NCBI RefSeq assembly: GCF_030503895.2
Contig: NZ_CP129970.2
Coordinates: forward strand, 808,001 to 872,000
DNA from: Marivirga arenosa
Lineage (GTDB): Bacteria; Bacteroidota; Bacteroidia; Cytophagales; Cyclobacteriaceae
DNA: 64,000 nucleotides
Direction: 5' to 3'
This document shows positions 25,715-35,523 of this stretch, piece by piece (the first letter of the stretch is position 1; each line of letters starts with the position of its first letter). A model generated the notes under the pieces. It saw nothing but the letters and a program-made list of their open reading frames with translations. It ran no database searches and was not told the DNA's origin. A program made the position numbers and the translations under genes.

Positions 25715-27505
25715 ATGATATTAAATACCATAGATTGGGTTATCCTATTTGGTTTTCTAGCCATTTCACTACTAATCGGCTTCTGGACTTCCAGAAAAAA
25801 TAAAAATGCATCTGAATTTTTTGCTGCAGGTGGAAAAATGCCCTGGTGGCTTTTAGGAGTATCTATGGTAGCCACTACTTTTTCTACTGATACCCCAAAT
25901 CTTGTAACCGATATCGTAAGACAAAATGGAGTTTCAGGCAACTGGGCTTGGTGGGCATTCCTTTTAACGGGCATGCTAACCGTATTCGTTTATGCGGGAT
26001 TATGGAAAAAATCAGGAGTATTAACTGACGTAGAATTTTATGAATTAAGATATTCAGGAAAAGCAGCAAAATTCCTAAGAGGTTTTAGAGCCATCTATTT
26101 AGGATTACTTTTCAATGTCATGATAATGGCTTCAGTAAGTTTAGCTGCCATTAAAATAGGCGGTGTTCTATTAGGTTTAAGCCCTGTTGAAACTGTGCTT
26201 ATTGCAGGGATAATCACTGTAATATATAGTAGCTTAGGGGGATTACGAGGAGTTGTACTTACCGATTTTCTACAATTCTTTTTATCACTAGGAGGAGCCA
26301 TAATAGCAGCAGTAGTTGCTTTAAATCATCCGAAAGTAAATGGTTTAGAAAATTTATTAACTCATGAAAATGTAGTGGATAAATTATCCTTCTTTCCTTC
26401 TTTTTCAAATCCTGAAATGTGGGTAATGCTATTGATCATACCACTCTTAGTTCAGTGGTGGAGCACTTGGTATCCGGGTGCTGAACCTGGTGGTGGGGGA
26501 TACATTGCCCAAAGAATGTTTGCAGCCAAAAATGCTGATCATTCTATAAAAGCTGTTTTATTTTTCAATTTTGCCCATTATGCTATAAGACCTTGGCCGT
26601 GGATTATAGTGGCATTATGTTCTATTATTGTTTTCCCAGAGCTGGATAGCTTTTCAAAAGCATTCCCTGCGGTTAATTCAGGGGTGGCCACTCACGATAT
26701 GGGCTATCCCGCTATGTTGACCTTTATTCCTGCGGGATTATTAGGATTAGTAGTCACTTCTTTGGTTGCCGCCTATATGAGTACCATTTCAACACATCTA
26801 AATTGGGGTTCTTCTTATTTAGTTAATGATGTCTATAAGAGGTTTATTAATCCTGATGCTTCAGAAAAAAAACAAGTGTCTTTAGGTAGAATATTAACCC
26901 TAGTGCTGATGATATTTAGCATGTTAATTGCCTTAGTGTTAGAAAACGCACTTCAAACTTTTGAAATTCTTTTACAAATTGGCGCGGGAACTGGGCTTAT
27001 TTATATTTTAAGATGGTTTTGGTGGAGAGTTAATGCAATCAGTGAGATCGTTGCAATGATTGTAAGCTTTCTTGTTGCAGTCTACTTTAGCTTTATTCAC
27101 ACTGAATTAGGTTTTTCTGAACTATTGTCTTGGCAAAAACTGATTATAGGTGTGGGCATTACTTCAATCAGTTGGATCTTAACCACCTATTTCAGCCCAA
27201 AAACTACGGATGAACAATTAGCTAACTTTTTAAATAAAGTAAACCCAGGTGGACCAGGTTGGAAAAAAATCATTGATCGCCTGAATAGTAAAGGCTTATT
27301 GAAAAATAATGAAAACAAAAAATGGAAAGTACCAACGGGTATTGTTTGTATGATTGCCGGAAGTATTGGAATTTATAGCTTATTATTCAGCACTGGTTTA
27401 TTTATATATGGCGAAATATTGAATGCAATAGCTCTACTTTTAGTTAGTATAGTTTGTACAGTTGTAATATTTAAATTTTACCCTAAAATTATCGCTGCGG
27501 ATTAA
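25715..27505 (+). CDS. Sodium:solute symporter (SSS family)
   Basis: 596 residues with about 14 predicted membrane segments. It opens with DWVILFGFLAISLLIGFWTSR and SEFFAAGGKMPWWLLGVSMVATTFSTD, the usual SSS start. GGLRGVVLTDFLQFFLSLGGAII (about 170-192) is the family sodium-site signature region. It couples sodium entry to solute uptake; the solute cannot be predicted. A sodium gradient fits the presence of nqrF. The 3' end overlaps the convergent Mpo1-like gene by 17 bp. Confidence 0.9.
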   Translation: MILNTIDWVILFGFLAISLLIGFWTSRKNKNASEFFAAGGKMPWWLLGVSMVATTFSTDTPNLVTDIVRQNGVSGNWAWWAFLLTGMLTVFVYAGLWKKSGVLTDVEFYELRYSGKAAKFLRGFRAIYLGLLFNVMIMASVSLAAIKIGGVLLGLSPVETVLIAGIITVIYSSLGGLRGVVLTDFLQFFLSLGGAIIAAVVALNHPKVNGLENLLTHENVVDKLSFFPSFSNPEMWVMLLIIPLLVQWWSTWYPGAEPGGGGYIAQRMFAAKNADHSIKAVLFFNFAHYAIRPWPWIIVALCSIIVFPELDSFSKAFPAVNSGVATHDMGYPAMLTFIPAGLLGLVVTSLVAAYMSTISTHLNWGSSYLVNDVYKRFINPDASEKKQVSLGRILTLVLMIFSMLIALVLENALQTFEILLQIGAGTGLIYILRWFWWRVNAISEIVAMIVSFLVAVYFSFIHTELGFSELLSWQKLIIGVGITSISWILTTYFSPKTTDEQLANFLNKVNPGGPGWKKIIDRLNSKGLLKNNENKKWKVPTGIVCMIAGSIGIYSLLFSTGLFIYGEILNAIALLLVSIVCTVVIFKFYPKIIAAD

Positions 27506-27809
27506 TTGGCTGTTTACCAATTAAAATTTGAAAAAACATTTTAAAATCCGAAGCTAGACTCCATAATGGATAAGTGAAAGTAGCAGGTTTATTCTTTTCA
27601 AAAAAGAAATGACCTACCCACGCAAAGCCATATCCTACAACTGGAATTAAAGCTAAGCCCCAATACGTTTGTGTGATTAATGCCCATCCTAAAACTATAA
27701 ATAATAAAGCAGTACCTGTGAAATGAAGTGTTCTGCAAGTCGCATCTTGATGCTCTGTTAAGTAATACGGATAAAACTCTTTAAAACTTTTATATTCTCT
27801 TTCTGCCAT
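27489..27809 (-). CDS. Mpo1-like (DUF962) membrane protein
   Basis: 106 residues with MAEREYKSFKEFYPYYLTEH, CRTLHFTGTALLFIVLGWAL and GYGFAWVGHFFFEKNKPATF; the conserved His residues in LHFTG and WVGHFFFE and two membrane segments are diagnostic. Yeast Mpo1 is an iron-dependent dioxygenase acting in fatty-acid alpha-oxidation; bacterial members probably act on lipids, but this is not proven. Confidence 0.85.
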   Translation of the reverse strand: MAEREYKSFKEFYPYYLTEHQDATCRTLHFTGTALLFIVLGWALITQTYWGLALIPVVGYGFAWVGHFFFEKNKPATFTYPLWSLASDFKMFFQILIGKQPINPQR

Positions 27810-27967
27810 TTACAATTTCAATAATTCCTACCTAATATAAATAAAAATTTTTTGAATTAGTAATTTTCAATGATAGCATAACGGAATTTTTACAAGTCTT
27901 GCTCAATTATTAAATATGATGCCATCAGTGCATAAAGATGTGTCGAATCAGCATTAACCTACTTGAA

Positions 27968-28375
27968 CTATAAGCGATTACTAAATTTATTCTTATTAAT
28001 AAATTTATCGCTAGGAACTTTGACTTTCTGGTATAAGAAATAAGAACCCACCACTATGGTTAAAAAAATAACCCAAAAATCAGTTGCATCAATATTAAGT
28101 AACCCGTAGCTGTATGAAAGATAAAACAATGTAGCCAATAAAGTAACTAGAATTCCTAGACCAGATTTTCGATATTGATATTGTTTTTTTTCGATTTTAA
28201 TATGAACTTGATTAAGTAAAACAATATCATCTATCTCTTTTACAATTTCCTTAATAAGCTCATCATTTAAATCCCTTGCTTCTAATTCAGGCCTTACTCG
28301 ATCGATGCTAAATTCATCAAATAATATACTGAATACATATTCGTCAATAATATCTTCTTTTTCTATTTGGTCCAT
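27968..28375 (-). CDS. Small membrane protein of unknown function
   Basis: 135 residues. The N-terminal half is acidic and helical (IIDEYVFSILFDEFSIDRVRPELEARDLNDELIKEIVKEID). Two membrane segments follow (SGLGILVTLLATLFYLSYSY and FWVIFLTIVVGSYFLY), then a basic tail. No family recognised. It stands alone between gaps of about 160-190 bp. Confidence 0.55.
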   Translation of the reverse strand: MDQIEKEDIIDEYVFSILFDEFSIDRVRPELEARDLNDELIKEIVKEIDDIVLLNQVHIKIEKKQYQYRKSGLGILVTLLATLFYLSYSYGLLNIDATDFWVIFLTIVVGSYFLYQKVKVPSDKFINKNKFSNRL

Positions 28376-28566
28376 AGTATCTTATAAGGTATTTGGAAGA
28401 TTTTTTTTTAAAAGTATTTAATTTGAATGCTAAATACAATTCAATATCTACAACCTTTTGAAAAAGAGTTCTTTATAAAAATTGCTACAAAGGATTTACT
28501 ATTAAACCAAAAAAAATAACCACACTTTCGTATGGCTATCTAGTTAATTTCAAAAGTAAATAAAAG

Positions 28567-29907
28567 TTATGCTACTTTCTCTCTACTTCCTTTCAACCAA
28601 TCTGGCTTAGTTATTTTTACTTCTGCATCCAATTGATTCAGCATATTGTAAAGCCCAAAATAGGTTCTATTAACATAAAGACCATGTCTTGAACCTCGAG
28701 CGCCATTACTATTTCTTACTTCTTTCATATTGGAAACTCTCTCTCCCATTGCGTATATCTCCTCAAAGAAAGCATTATTTCCAAAGTTAAAAGTTTCATA
28801 TTGGAAAGGCTTGCTTAACATCCCTATCATCTCTAAGAATACAGAACTGAATATTTCCCTTTCAGCAGGGGTATCTTTTTCATGGAAGAAATCTAATGCC
28901 TTAAACCTCTTATCAATTTCATCTTTATCCTCCATAAATCCTGGCTTCAACAAACTGAAGTAATTTTCATAAAAGTCATCAGGGATCTCCTTAATGCAGC
29001 CAAAATCAATAATTCCCATTGTTCCATCATCCTTAAACATAAAATTACCTGGATGAGGATCAGCATGAACTTGCTTCAATTCATGGAATTGGAAATTATA
29101 GAAATCCCATAAAGCCTGCCCAATTTTATTTTTTACTTCTTGAGAAGGATTAGTTTCTAAAAATTCTTTTAAATGAACGCCTTCTAACCAATCCATAGTA
29201 ATTACTCTATCACCAGAATATTCCTCATAATATTTCGGAAAGAATAAACCATCAATTTTACCAGCCAAAGCTTCCGTAATTTCTTTAGATCGTTGTAGCT
29301 CTAAAGCGTAATCAGCCTCTTCCATCAATTTACCTTCTACCTCACTCATATAATGATCTAATTCTGCATTACTCATATTGAATAATCGAGTAGCAAAAGG
29401 TCTCACCAATCGTAAATCAGAACTAATACTATCTGCCACTCCAGGATATTGGATTTTCACCGCATAGATTTTATCACCTATTTGTGCTTTATGCACTTGC
29501 CCCATAGAAGCTGCGTTCACCGCACTTTTAGTGAAACTATCGAATAATGCGTCAGGTCCCTTTCCCAAAGTTTTTTGAAAAGTTTTTACTACCAACGGAT
29601 ACGATAATGGCGGAGCACTGTATTGTGACATAGTAAATTTCTCTTGATAAGCAGGCGGAAGTAAATTTCTATCCATACTTAACATCTGCGCAACCTTCAG
29701 TGCACTTCCTTTCAATTCGCTTAATGATTCATAAATATCTTCAGCATTATCCAAATCAAGTTGTGATCTGTCTAAATTTTTGTTAAATGCTTTTTTAGAG
29801 TAATGCTTTATATAATTACCGCCTACCTTAGCACCAGTTCTTACAAATTTGCTGGCTCTCTGAATTTTGGAAACGGGTATGCGTGATTGTTCTTTTCTAT
29901 CAGCCAT
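28567..29907 (-). CDS. ABC1/AarF-family atypical protein kinase
   Basis: 446 residues. UbiB/COQ8-type features: the N-terminal KxGQ-like helix (LKGSALKVAQMLS, with Ala where Gly is usual), an Ala-rich nucleotide loop variant (VNAASMGQVHKA), the invariant Lys in IYAVKIQYPG, EEADYALE, HADPHPGNFMF as catalytic loop and IIDFGCIKEI as metal site. Family members support lipid or quinone metabolism. It follows a TetR-like regulator gene by 2 bp and is probably co-transcribed with and controlled by it. Confidence 0.88.
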   Translation of the reverse strand: MADRKEQSRIPVSKIQRASKFVRTGAKVGGNYIKHYSKKAFNKNLDRSQLDLDNAEDIYESLSELKGSALKVAQMLSMDRNLLPPAYQEKFTMSQYSAPPLSYPLVVKTFQKTLGKGPDALFDSFTKSAVNAASMGQVHKAQIGDKIYAVKIQYPGVADSISSDLRLVRPFATRLFNMSNAELDHYMSEVEGKLMEEADYALELQRSKEITEALAGKIDGLFFPKYYEEYSGDRVITMDWLEGVHLKEFLETNPSQEVKNKIGQALWDFYNFQFHELKQVHADPHPGNFMFKDDGTMGIIDFGCIKEIPDDFYENYFSLLKPGFMEDKDEIDKRFKALDFFHEKDTPAEREIFSSVFLEMIGMLSKPFQYETFNFGNNAFFEEIYAMGERVSNMKEVRNSNGARGSRHGLYVNRTYFGLYNMLNQLDAEVKITKPDWLKGSREKVA

Positions 29908-29909
29908 AA

Positions 29910-30560
29910 TTAACGGTTTTGAAATAAAAATTTGGCAAAATCAAACATGGAATCTAATGGACTTTTACCCATTAAATCATAGGCTACATTAACTGCTTTT
30001 TCAATTGCAGCATCTGTTTTTTCAAAATCCTTACTTTCATCGTTTGCCCAAAACTGTAATATGAAAAGCGTTTGAATCCATAAGCCTTCAGAATATCGAT
30101 CTCCTATAATAGGGCGATCCATAATTTCCTCGGTTTCCTTTCCCTGAAGCAAGATTTCATCAACAAATTTCAAGAAATGCTTTTTAAAGACTTCTAAGAA
30201 GGACGGTTTAAGATCACCCTTTTTCATATTCTGAAGGTCCATCATTGCATAGGATCTATTCACTTTCAAAATTTCGATCAATGTGAAATACAATGCTAAC
30301 AATTTCTCTCTGGAAGTATATTCTACAAATGCCTCTTCAGCATGGAGTGTATCAACAGTTTCTTTAAAGAAATCCGCCCAAATATGCTTCTGAAGTGCCT
30401 GGAAAGAATTGAAGTGATTATAGAAATCAACTTCTTTTAATTTCAAATCTTTTGAAAATTTGTAAATAGATGCGGGCTGTTTACCGTTTTCTAAAACATA
30501 ATCAATGTATGCTTCTTTTATTTTTAAATCAACCGCTTTTGCTGTTTCCTTTTTTGCCAT
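29910..30560 (-). CDS. TetR-like transcriptional regulator
   Basis: 216 residues from the ATG at 30560 (MAKKETAKAVDLKIKEAYID), preferred to the 30623 frame, whose extra 21 residues look untranslated. The N-terminal helix-turn-helix is divergent (NGKQPASIYKFSKDLKLKEVDFYNHFNSFQALQKHI) but keeps the TetR spacing, with an N/HF pattern where YxHF is usual. The helical C-terminus would bind a ligand. It leads the operon with the ABC1 kinase gene. Confidence 0.75.
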   Translation of the reverse strand: MAKKETAKAVDLKIKEAYIDYVLENGKQPASIYKFSKDLKLKEVDFYNHFNSFQALQKHIWADFFKETVDTLHAEEAFVEYTSREKLLALYFTLIEILKVNRSYAMMDLQNMKKGDLKPSFLEVFKKHFLKFVDEILLQGKETEEIMDRPIIGDRYSEGLWIQTLFILQFWANDESKDFEKTDAAIEKAVNVAYDLMGKSPLDSMFDFAKFLFQNR

Positions 30561-30690
30561 AATACTATTTGAATTATGACTTTGTAACAGCCTGATTATC
30601 CGAAAGGTTTTAAGAATAATCAATAAAATATCAGCTCATCTTACATTTAATTGATGAGGGTATGATAATGGTATAAATAAAGATTTTAAC

Positions 30691-32025
30691 TTAATTAATA
30701 TCTTCTAATTGTTTTCCTTTTGTTTCAGGCATAATAAATATTGCCCACAATAACTGAATCAGCATCATAAGTGCAAAAAACCAGAATATTGAAGCTGAAC
30801 CAAAGGTATTGGCAAAAAATGGAAACACATTTGCGATAATTGCTGCGAATAACCAATGCGTAAAACTTCCAATTGATTGTCCATTTGCTCTTAATTTATT
30901 TGGAAATATTTCAGCAATAAAGGCCCAAATAATTGAACCGCTTCCTACTGCATGAGCTGCAATAAAAAGAAATACAAAAAATGGTAATAAATTTGAAGGT
31001 ATGATATCACCACTAAAACTGATAGCCATCAAACTCAATGAAATTAAATAGCCAGCTGAACCTAAATACAATAGGAATTTACGACCCATTTTATCTATTA
31101 AGTAAAGTCCAAACATAGTGGCTATTACATTGATAAAGCCAATCCCCATAGTAGACAATAATCCGTTTTCTGTACTTATGCCAGCAGATTCAAAAATTCG
31201 AGGAGCAAAATAAATAATGGCATTTATTCCTGACAATTGATTAAAAAAGGCTATCAGTATAGCCATGAAAGTAAATTTGAAATATTGCTTTTTGAATAAT
31301 GCAAAAAAGCCTAATTCTTGCTCTTCCTTAGCCTTTTCAATTTCAATATTATTAATAATCTGATTTACATTTTCAGGATCCGTTTTGGTTAAAATCACTC
31401 TAGCATCTTCATAATTGTCATGATTGGCTATCAGCCAGCGTGGACTCCTTGGTAAACGAACACTCAAAACTGAGTAAATTAATGCTGGAAAAACCTCTAC
31501 AGCTAACATCCATCTCCAACTGCTTTCTAAATCAGCCAAAGCAATTAAATAATTCGAAAAATAGGCTACCAGAATACCTAATACAATATTAAATTGAAAT
31601 AAGGCCACCAAACCACCTCTTTTACCTGCTGGCGCTATCTCACTTATATACATAGGTGCAATTACGGAAGAAGCTCCAACTCCTATACCTCCAATAAAGC
31701 GGAATACCATAAAAGAAATAACTTCTGGTGCTAGAGCAGATCCCAGAGCAGATACTGTATATAATACTCCAATAAGAAGTAACATTGGCTTTCTACCGTA
31801 TTTGTTAGCAGGTGCACCTGCCGCTAAAGCCCCTATTACGGTTCCATATAATGCTATTGCAATTGAAAAACCATGCATCCAGTCTGACAACTCCCAGATT
31901 GTTTGGATTGCTTGTTCTGCTCCTGAAATTACGGCTGTATCAAAGCCAAATAAAAAGCCACCTAGGGCAGCTGTTAAGGATATAAAAAAGACGTATGAGT
32001 TTTTAAACATAGTTTTTATTGTCAA
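30691..32025 (-). CDS. Sugar porter family MFS transporter
   Basis: 444 residues, 12 predicted membrane segments. Signatures: GGFLFGFDTAVISGA, NKYGRKPMLLLIG, the PESPRWL variant PRSPRWLIAN, IDKMGRKFLL, and the C-terminal PETKGKQLEDI. It probably imports a monosaccharide with a proton. The sugar is not predictable. A start at Met6 (32010) is possible. Single gene. Confidence 0.92.
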   Translation of the reverse strand: MTIKTMFKNSYVFFISLTAALGGFLFGFDTAVISGAEQAIQTIWELSDWMHGFSIAIALYGTVIGALAAGAPANKYGRKPMLLLIGVLYTVSALGSALAPEVISFMVFRFIGGIGVGASSVIAPMYISEIAPAGKRGGLVALFQFNIVLGILVAYFSNYLIALADLESSWRWMLAVEVFPALIYSVLSVRLPRSPRWLIANHDNYEDARVILTKTDPENVNQIINNIEIEKAKEEQELGFFALFKKQYFKFTFMAILIAFFNQLSGINAIIYFAPRIFESAGISTENGLLSTMGIGFINVIATMFGLYLIDKMGRKFLLYLGSAGYLISLSLMAISFSGDIIPSNLLPFFVFLFIAAHAVGSGSIIWAFIAEIFPNKLRANGQSIGSFTHWLFAAIIANVFPFFANTFGSASIFWFFALMMLIQLLWAIFIMPETKGKQLEDIN

Positions 32026-32106
32026 TATAACTCATCTAAATTAGGAAAGTATGTTGACAATCAAAATTATAGATACTGATCAAAGTAGCTGTTAAAACTA
32101 ATAGGA

Positions 32107-32478
32107 TCAAAGGTCTTCCTCACGCTCTAACATCAAAATTGAGCTCTGAGGAACTATGAAATATTTTTGATCATCCAACCTTACTTCATGAGCTCCTTTC
32201 TGAAGGAATAATGCTAAATCACCCTCCTTTGCTTGTAGCGGAATATATTTCGCTTCCTCTTCTTTCCATGGCTGATCAGATTCATTAGGTAATGGTAATG
32301 GATATCCAGGACCTACCTTCATTACATATCCACTTTGAACGTGTTCCTTTTCTTTAACACCTGGTGGGAGATAAAGACCTGTTTTAGTCTTTTCATTTTG
32401 TTCTTTAGGACGAATTAAAACCCTGTCTCCTACTACAATAATCCTCTTTAATTTATTTTCTAATGTTAGTTCTACCAT
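32107..32478 (-). CDS. GroES-like co-chaperone
   Basis: 123 residues from ATG 32478 (MVELTLENKLKRIIVVGDRV); a frame from 32499 adds seven unlikely residues. The GroES-type barrel shows RVLIRPKEQNEKTKTGLYLPPGV with a mobile-loop-like segment, then KVGPGYPLPLPNES and KEGDLALFLQKGAHEVRLDDQKYFIVPQSSILML. It is longer than the 95-residue canonical GroES owing to an insert near residues 60-85, and groEL is not adjacent, so it is probably a paralogue rather than the main GroES. Confidence 0.78.
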   Translation of the reverse strand: MVELTLENKLKRIIVVGDRVLIRPKEQNEKTKTGLYLPPGVKEKEHVQSGYVMKVGPGYPLPLPNESDQPWKEEEAKYIPLQAKEGDLALFLQKGAHEVRLDDQKYFIVPQSSILMLEREEDL

Positions 32479-32526
32479 TGCATGAAAATTGAAGTGCAAA
32501 AATAAAAGATTTCATTATTAATTACT

Positions 32527-32548
32527 TTACACTACAAAAATAGTGTAA
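32527..32548. promoter_or_regulatory. Inverted repeat between divergent genes
   Basis: Perfect TTACACTA-CAAAAA-TAGTGTAA (8-bp arms, 6-bp spacer) in the 144 bp between the GroES-like gene and the small membrane protein gene. It could be a repressor site for either gene. It does not look like a terminator because no U run follows. Confidence 0.45.
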
Positions 32549-32622
32549 TGATTTTAAGGAATCACATGATTATAACTGCAATGGCTTGCATGAGTTAAGT
32601 ATAATAAACAACTTTTTACAAT

Positions 32623-32808
32623 ATGTTCATTTTACAACTACTTTTACAGATACCAAAAGGGGTTCCACAACCAGATGGAAATGATTCGATTATGTTAAAT
32701 AGTCCGTTCGATTATATACTTTATGTCGTTCTTCCCATATTGATATTAATAGGTGCCTATTTTTGGTGGAAAAGAAAAAAGAAAAGAGAGGAGAATCAAA
32801 AAGATTAA
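32623..32808 (+). CDS. Small single-pass membrane protein
   Basis: 61 residues: a short N-terminal hydrophobic stretch, then YILYVVLPILILIGAYFWW and a basic tail (KRKKKREENQKD). Small proteins of this shape are conserved in Bacteroidota and sometimes mis-named adenylosuccinate synthetase. Function unknown; the positive-inside rule puts the tail in the cytoplasm. Confidence 0.55.
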   Translation: MFILQLLLQIPKGVPQPDGNDSIMLNSPFDYILYVVLPILILIGAYFWWKRKKKREENQKD

Positions 32809-32948
32809 TAATAAGAATCTCAGCTTTCAAATTTTAAAATCAAATACTTCTATAGTATTTGATATACTTTACTTTTTCCGTTAAATTAAAGATGTGTATG
32901 CTCACTTCAACCCCTAATTCGTTTACAATTTCTTAAAACCTACAATTT

Positions 32949-34007
32949 ATGAAAGCGTCAGCATTTTTATTTCTTTCTACACTATTACTAGCATGTAATT
33001 TCGAAGAATCTCAAAATGAAGTAGTCGATAAAGAGTCTGTTGAAGAAAATACAAATGTCACCTATTATCTAACAGGCAGCACAAGTGACATTGAAACTAA
33101 TAGTAGCTTAGGATTACTGTTGGCAGGTGGAGCAACCGATCAAAAAATATGGTTCGATTGGATGGTATCAAAATCGGATGGTGGTGATTTTGTAGTCCTA
33201 AGAACTGATGACCGCGATGGTTATAATGATGATACTTTTATAGAAGGAGTCAATTCAATCCTAACAATAGTGGTTGATAGCAAGGAAAAAGCTAATTCAA
33301 ACTTTGTCAGGGAAAAAATAAGAGCTGCTGAAGCATTATTCATAGCGGGTGGTGACCAAACGGAATACTACAATCTCTGGAAAAATACTGAAGTTGAAAG
33401 TGCTATAGAGTATTTATTTAATGATAAAAAAGTACCTATAGGTGGTACTTCAGCAGGATTAGCAGTACTGAGCGGAATTGCATATATCCCTCAAAATTTA
33501 GGTGTAAAGTCCTCTGAAGCTCTTGAAAACCCTTATCACACAAACATGGAAACATTAAAAACTGATTTTATATCAATTCCAAGTTTACAAAATATAATTA
33601 CTGACTCTCACTTTTCAGAAAGAAATAGACTTGGAAGAACCATATCCTTCATGGCTAGATGCATTCAAGATGGAATAATAGCAAATTACGAAGACATTAA
33701 AGTTATTGCTGTTGATGAACATACTGCCGTAGCTATAGAAGAAAATGGAGACGCAGCAGTTTTTGGAAATTCGGAATATCAAGATTATGCATACTTTTTG
33801 ACTGCAAATTCATCACCAAATAGGTGTGAGACTAATACCACTTTGCATTGGACTGATGGAATCACTGCTTATTCAGTGAGGGGAAAGGATAATTATACAA
33901 AAAGCTTTAATATTTTTAATTGGCAGCCTTTAATTAATGAAGTTACATCAGAACAGGTAAATGTCAATAATGGAATAATAAGTAACGACATACAGCATCC
34001 TGAGTGA
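32949..34007 (+). CDS. Cyanophycinase-like lipoprotein (peptidase S51)
   Basis: 352 residues. The N-terminus has a lipobox (LLLAC, Cys16), so it is exported and lipid-anchored. The S51 core includes LLLAGGATDQ (about 57), the switch AEALFIAGGDQTEYYNLW (about 127-144) and the catalytic Ser168 in PIGGTSAGLAVLSG. Cyanophycinase releases Asp-Arg dipeptides from cyanophycin; no cyanophycin synthetase gene is here, so an outside polymer or peptide substrate is plausible. Followed by a strong terminator. Confidence 0.85.
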   Translation: MKASAFLFLSTLLLACNFEESQNEVVDKESVEENTNVTYYLTGSTSDIETNSSLGLLLAGGATDQKIWFDWMVSKSDGGDFVVLRTDDRDGYNDDTFIEGVNSILTIVVDSKEKANSNFVREKIRAAEALFIAGGDQTEYYNLWKNTEVESAIEYLFNDKKVPIGGTSAGLAVLSGIAYIPQNLGVKSSEALENPYHTNMETLKTDFISIPSLQNIITDSHFSERNRLGRTISFMARCIQDGIIANYEDIKVIAVDEHTAVAIEENGDAAVFGNSEYQDYAYFLTANSSPNRCETNTTLHWTDGITAYSVRGKDNYTKSFNIFNWQPLINEVTSEQVNVNNGIISNDIQHPE

Positions 34008-34015
34008 TTTTGACA

Positions 34016-34041
34016 TAAAAAAAGGGCTTTTTAAAAGCCCT
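34016..34041. terminator. Convergent terminator of cyanophycinase and nqrF
   Basis: Stem AGGGCTTTT/AAAAGCCCT (34023-34031 with 34033-34041) between genes ending at 34007 and 34065. The A run before it favours use on the minus strand, for nqrF. Confidence 0.8.
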
Positions 34042-34064
34042 CTCTATTCAATATTTATTATGGA

Positions 34065-35369
34065 TTAACCTCCGAAGTCATCAAATCTGATGTTTTCTGG
34101 TGGTACTCCCATGTCATCTAACATTTTCAATACCGCAGCATTCATCATTGGAGGTCCGCATAAGTAGTATTCTACTTCTTCCGGCTCTTTGTGATGCTTC
34201 AGGTAATTTTCGTATAAAGCATTGTGAATGAATCCTGTGTAACCATCACCGTCTTTATCATCTAAGCTCTTCTTAATTTTCCAGTTATCTTCTTCTAATG
34301 GTTCAGATAGCGCGATTTGGAACTGGAAGTTAGGATTCTTCTCTTCGATCTTTCTAAAATGATCAACGTAGAATAATTCTCTTTTTGATCTACCACCGTA
34401 CCAGTAAGATACTTTTCTATCAGTACCCTGAGTATGGAATAAGTGGAAGATGTGAGATCTTAATGGAGCCATACCTGCACCACCACCGATATAAATCATT
34501 TCTGCATCAGATTCATTAATGAAGAATTCACCATAAGGTCCAGAGATTGTTACTTTGTCACCTGGTTTTCTAGTGAAAACATAAGAAGAACAGATACCAG
34601 GATTAACATCCATCCAAGTATTTTTAGCTCTATCCCATGGTGGAGTAGCAATTCTAATATTCAGCATGATGATATTACCTTCCGCTGGGTGATTCGCCAT
34701 AGAGTAAGCTCTAAAGATTGGCTCATCATTTTTCATTACTAAATCCCACAGACCAAAGTTATCCCAATCTTCTTTGAAGATATCATCTTTGTGACCTAAG
34801 TCTGGATGTGGAGTAATATCTATATCTTTAAATTCACAAGTAATTTCTGGAACATCAATTTGTATATAACCACCTGATTCGAAATCTAAAGTTTCACCTT
34901 CTGGTAATTGAACAACAAATTCTTTAATGAAAGTAGAAACGTTGTAGTTAGATTTAACAGTACACTCCCACTTTTTGATACCAAAAATCTCTTCTGGTAT
35001 ACGGATATGCATGTCTTCTTTTACCTTAACCTGGCAAGAAAGTCTAACATTCTCTTTCTTTTCAGAACGGCTTAAGTGACCTTCCTCTGTAGGAAGTACA
35101 TCACCTCCACCATCTTCAACAACACATTTACACATGGCACAAGTACCACCACCACCGCAAGCAGATGGTAAATAAATGTCTTGTCCTGATAAAGTAGACA
35201 ATAAAGTGGAGCCGGCCGTTGTTACAATTGGATTGTCTTCATCTCCGTTAACAACAATATTAACTGGTCCGGACTGAACTAATTTTGATTGCGCAAATAA
35301 CAGAATCAATACTAATAATAGTATTAGCACTGTAAAGGCAACAATTGAAGTGATAATTACTGATGTCAT
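34065..35369 (-). CDS. nqrF: Na+-translocating NADH:quinone oxidoreductase subunit F
   Basis: 434 residues, full length. One N-terminal membrane anchor ([18 protein letters not shown]). The 2Fe-2S domain ligands are Cys71, Cys77 and Cys80 ([14 protein letters not shown]) plus Cys112 (VRLSCQVKV). The FAD-binding motif RAYSMANHP and NADH-domain motifs [11 protein letters not shown] and [11 protein letters not shown] follow. It takes electrons from NADH into the sodium pump. It stands alone, with its own promoter and terminator; no other nqr gene is next to it. Confidence 0.96.
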   Translation of the reverse strand: MTSVIITSIVAFTVLILLLVLILLFAQSKLVQSGPVNIVVNGDEDNPIVTTAGSTLLSTLSGQDIYLPSACGGGGTCAMCKCVVEDGGGDVLPTEEGHLSRSEKKENVRLSCQVKVKEDMHIRIPEEIFGIKKWECTVKSNYNVSTFIKEFVVQLPEGETLDFESGGYIQIDVPEITCEFKDIDITPHPDLGHKDDIFKEDWDNFGLWDLVMKNDEPIFRAYSMANHPAEGNIIMLNIRIATPPWDRAKNTWMDVNPGICSSYVFTRKPGDKVTISGPYGEFFINESDAEMIYIGGGAGMAPLRSHIFHLFHTQGTDRKVSYWYGGRSKRELFYVDHFRKIEEKNPNFQFQIALSEPLEEDNWKIKKSLDDKDGDGYTGFIHNALYENYLKHHKEPEEVEYYLCGPPMMNAAVLKMLDDMGVPPENIRFDDFGG

Positions 35370-35410
35370 GAACTTTTATTTTGTTCTTAATGATTCAATT
35401 AATTGAGTTG

Positions 35411-35418
35411 CAAATATA
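35411..35418 (-). promoter_or_regulatory. Predicted nqrF promoter (-7 element)
   Basis: TATATTTG on the minus strand fits TAnnTTTG and would give a leader of about 35 nt. No TTG is seen at -33, so support is partial. Confidence 0.45.
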
Positions 35419-35523
35419 TTACATAAAATGTAAACCTATAAGTTAGGCTCAATATTTTTCCAATAATATATTTGAATTTCTAACAGTTTGAACATTCAAA
35501 AAGTTGGCGAAATTTTCAAATTA

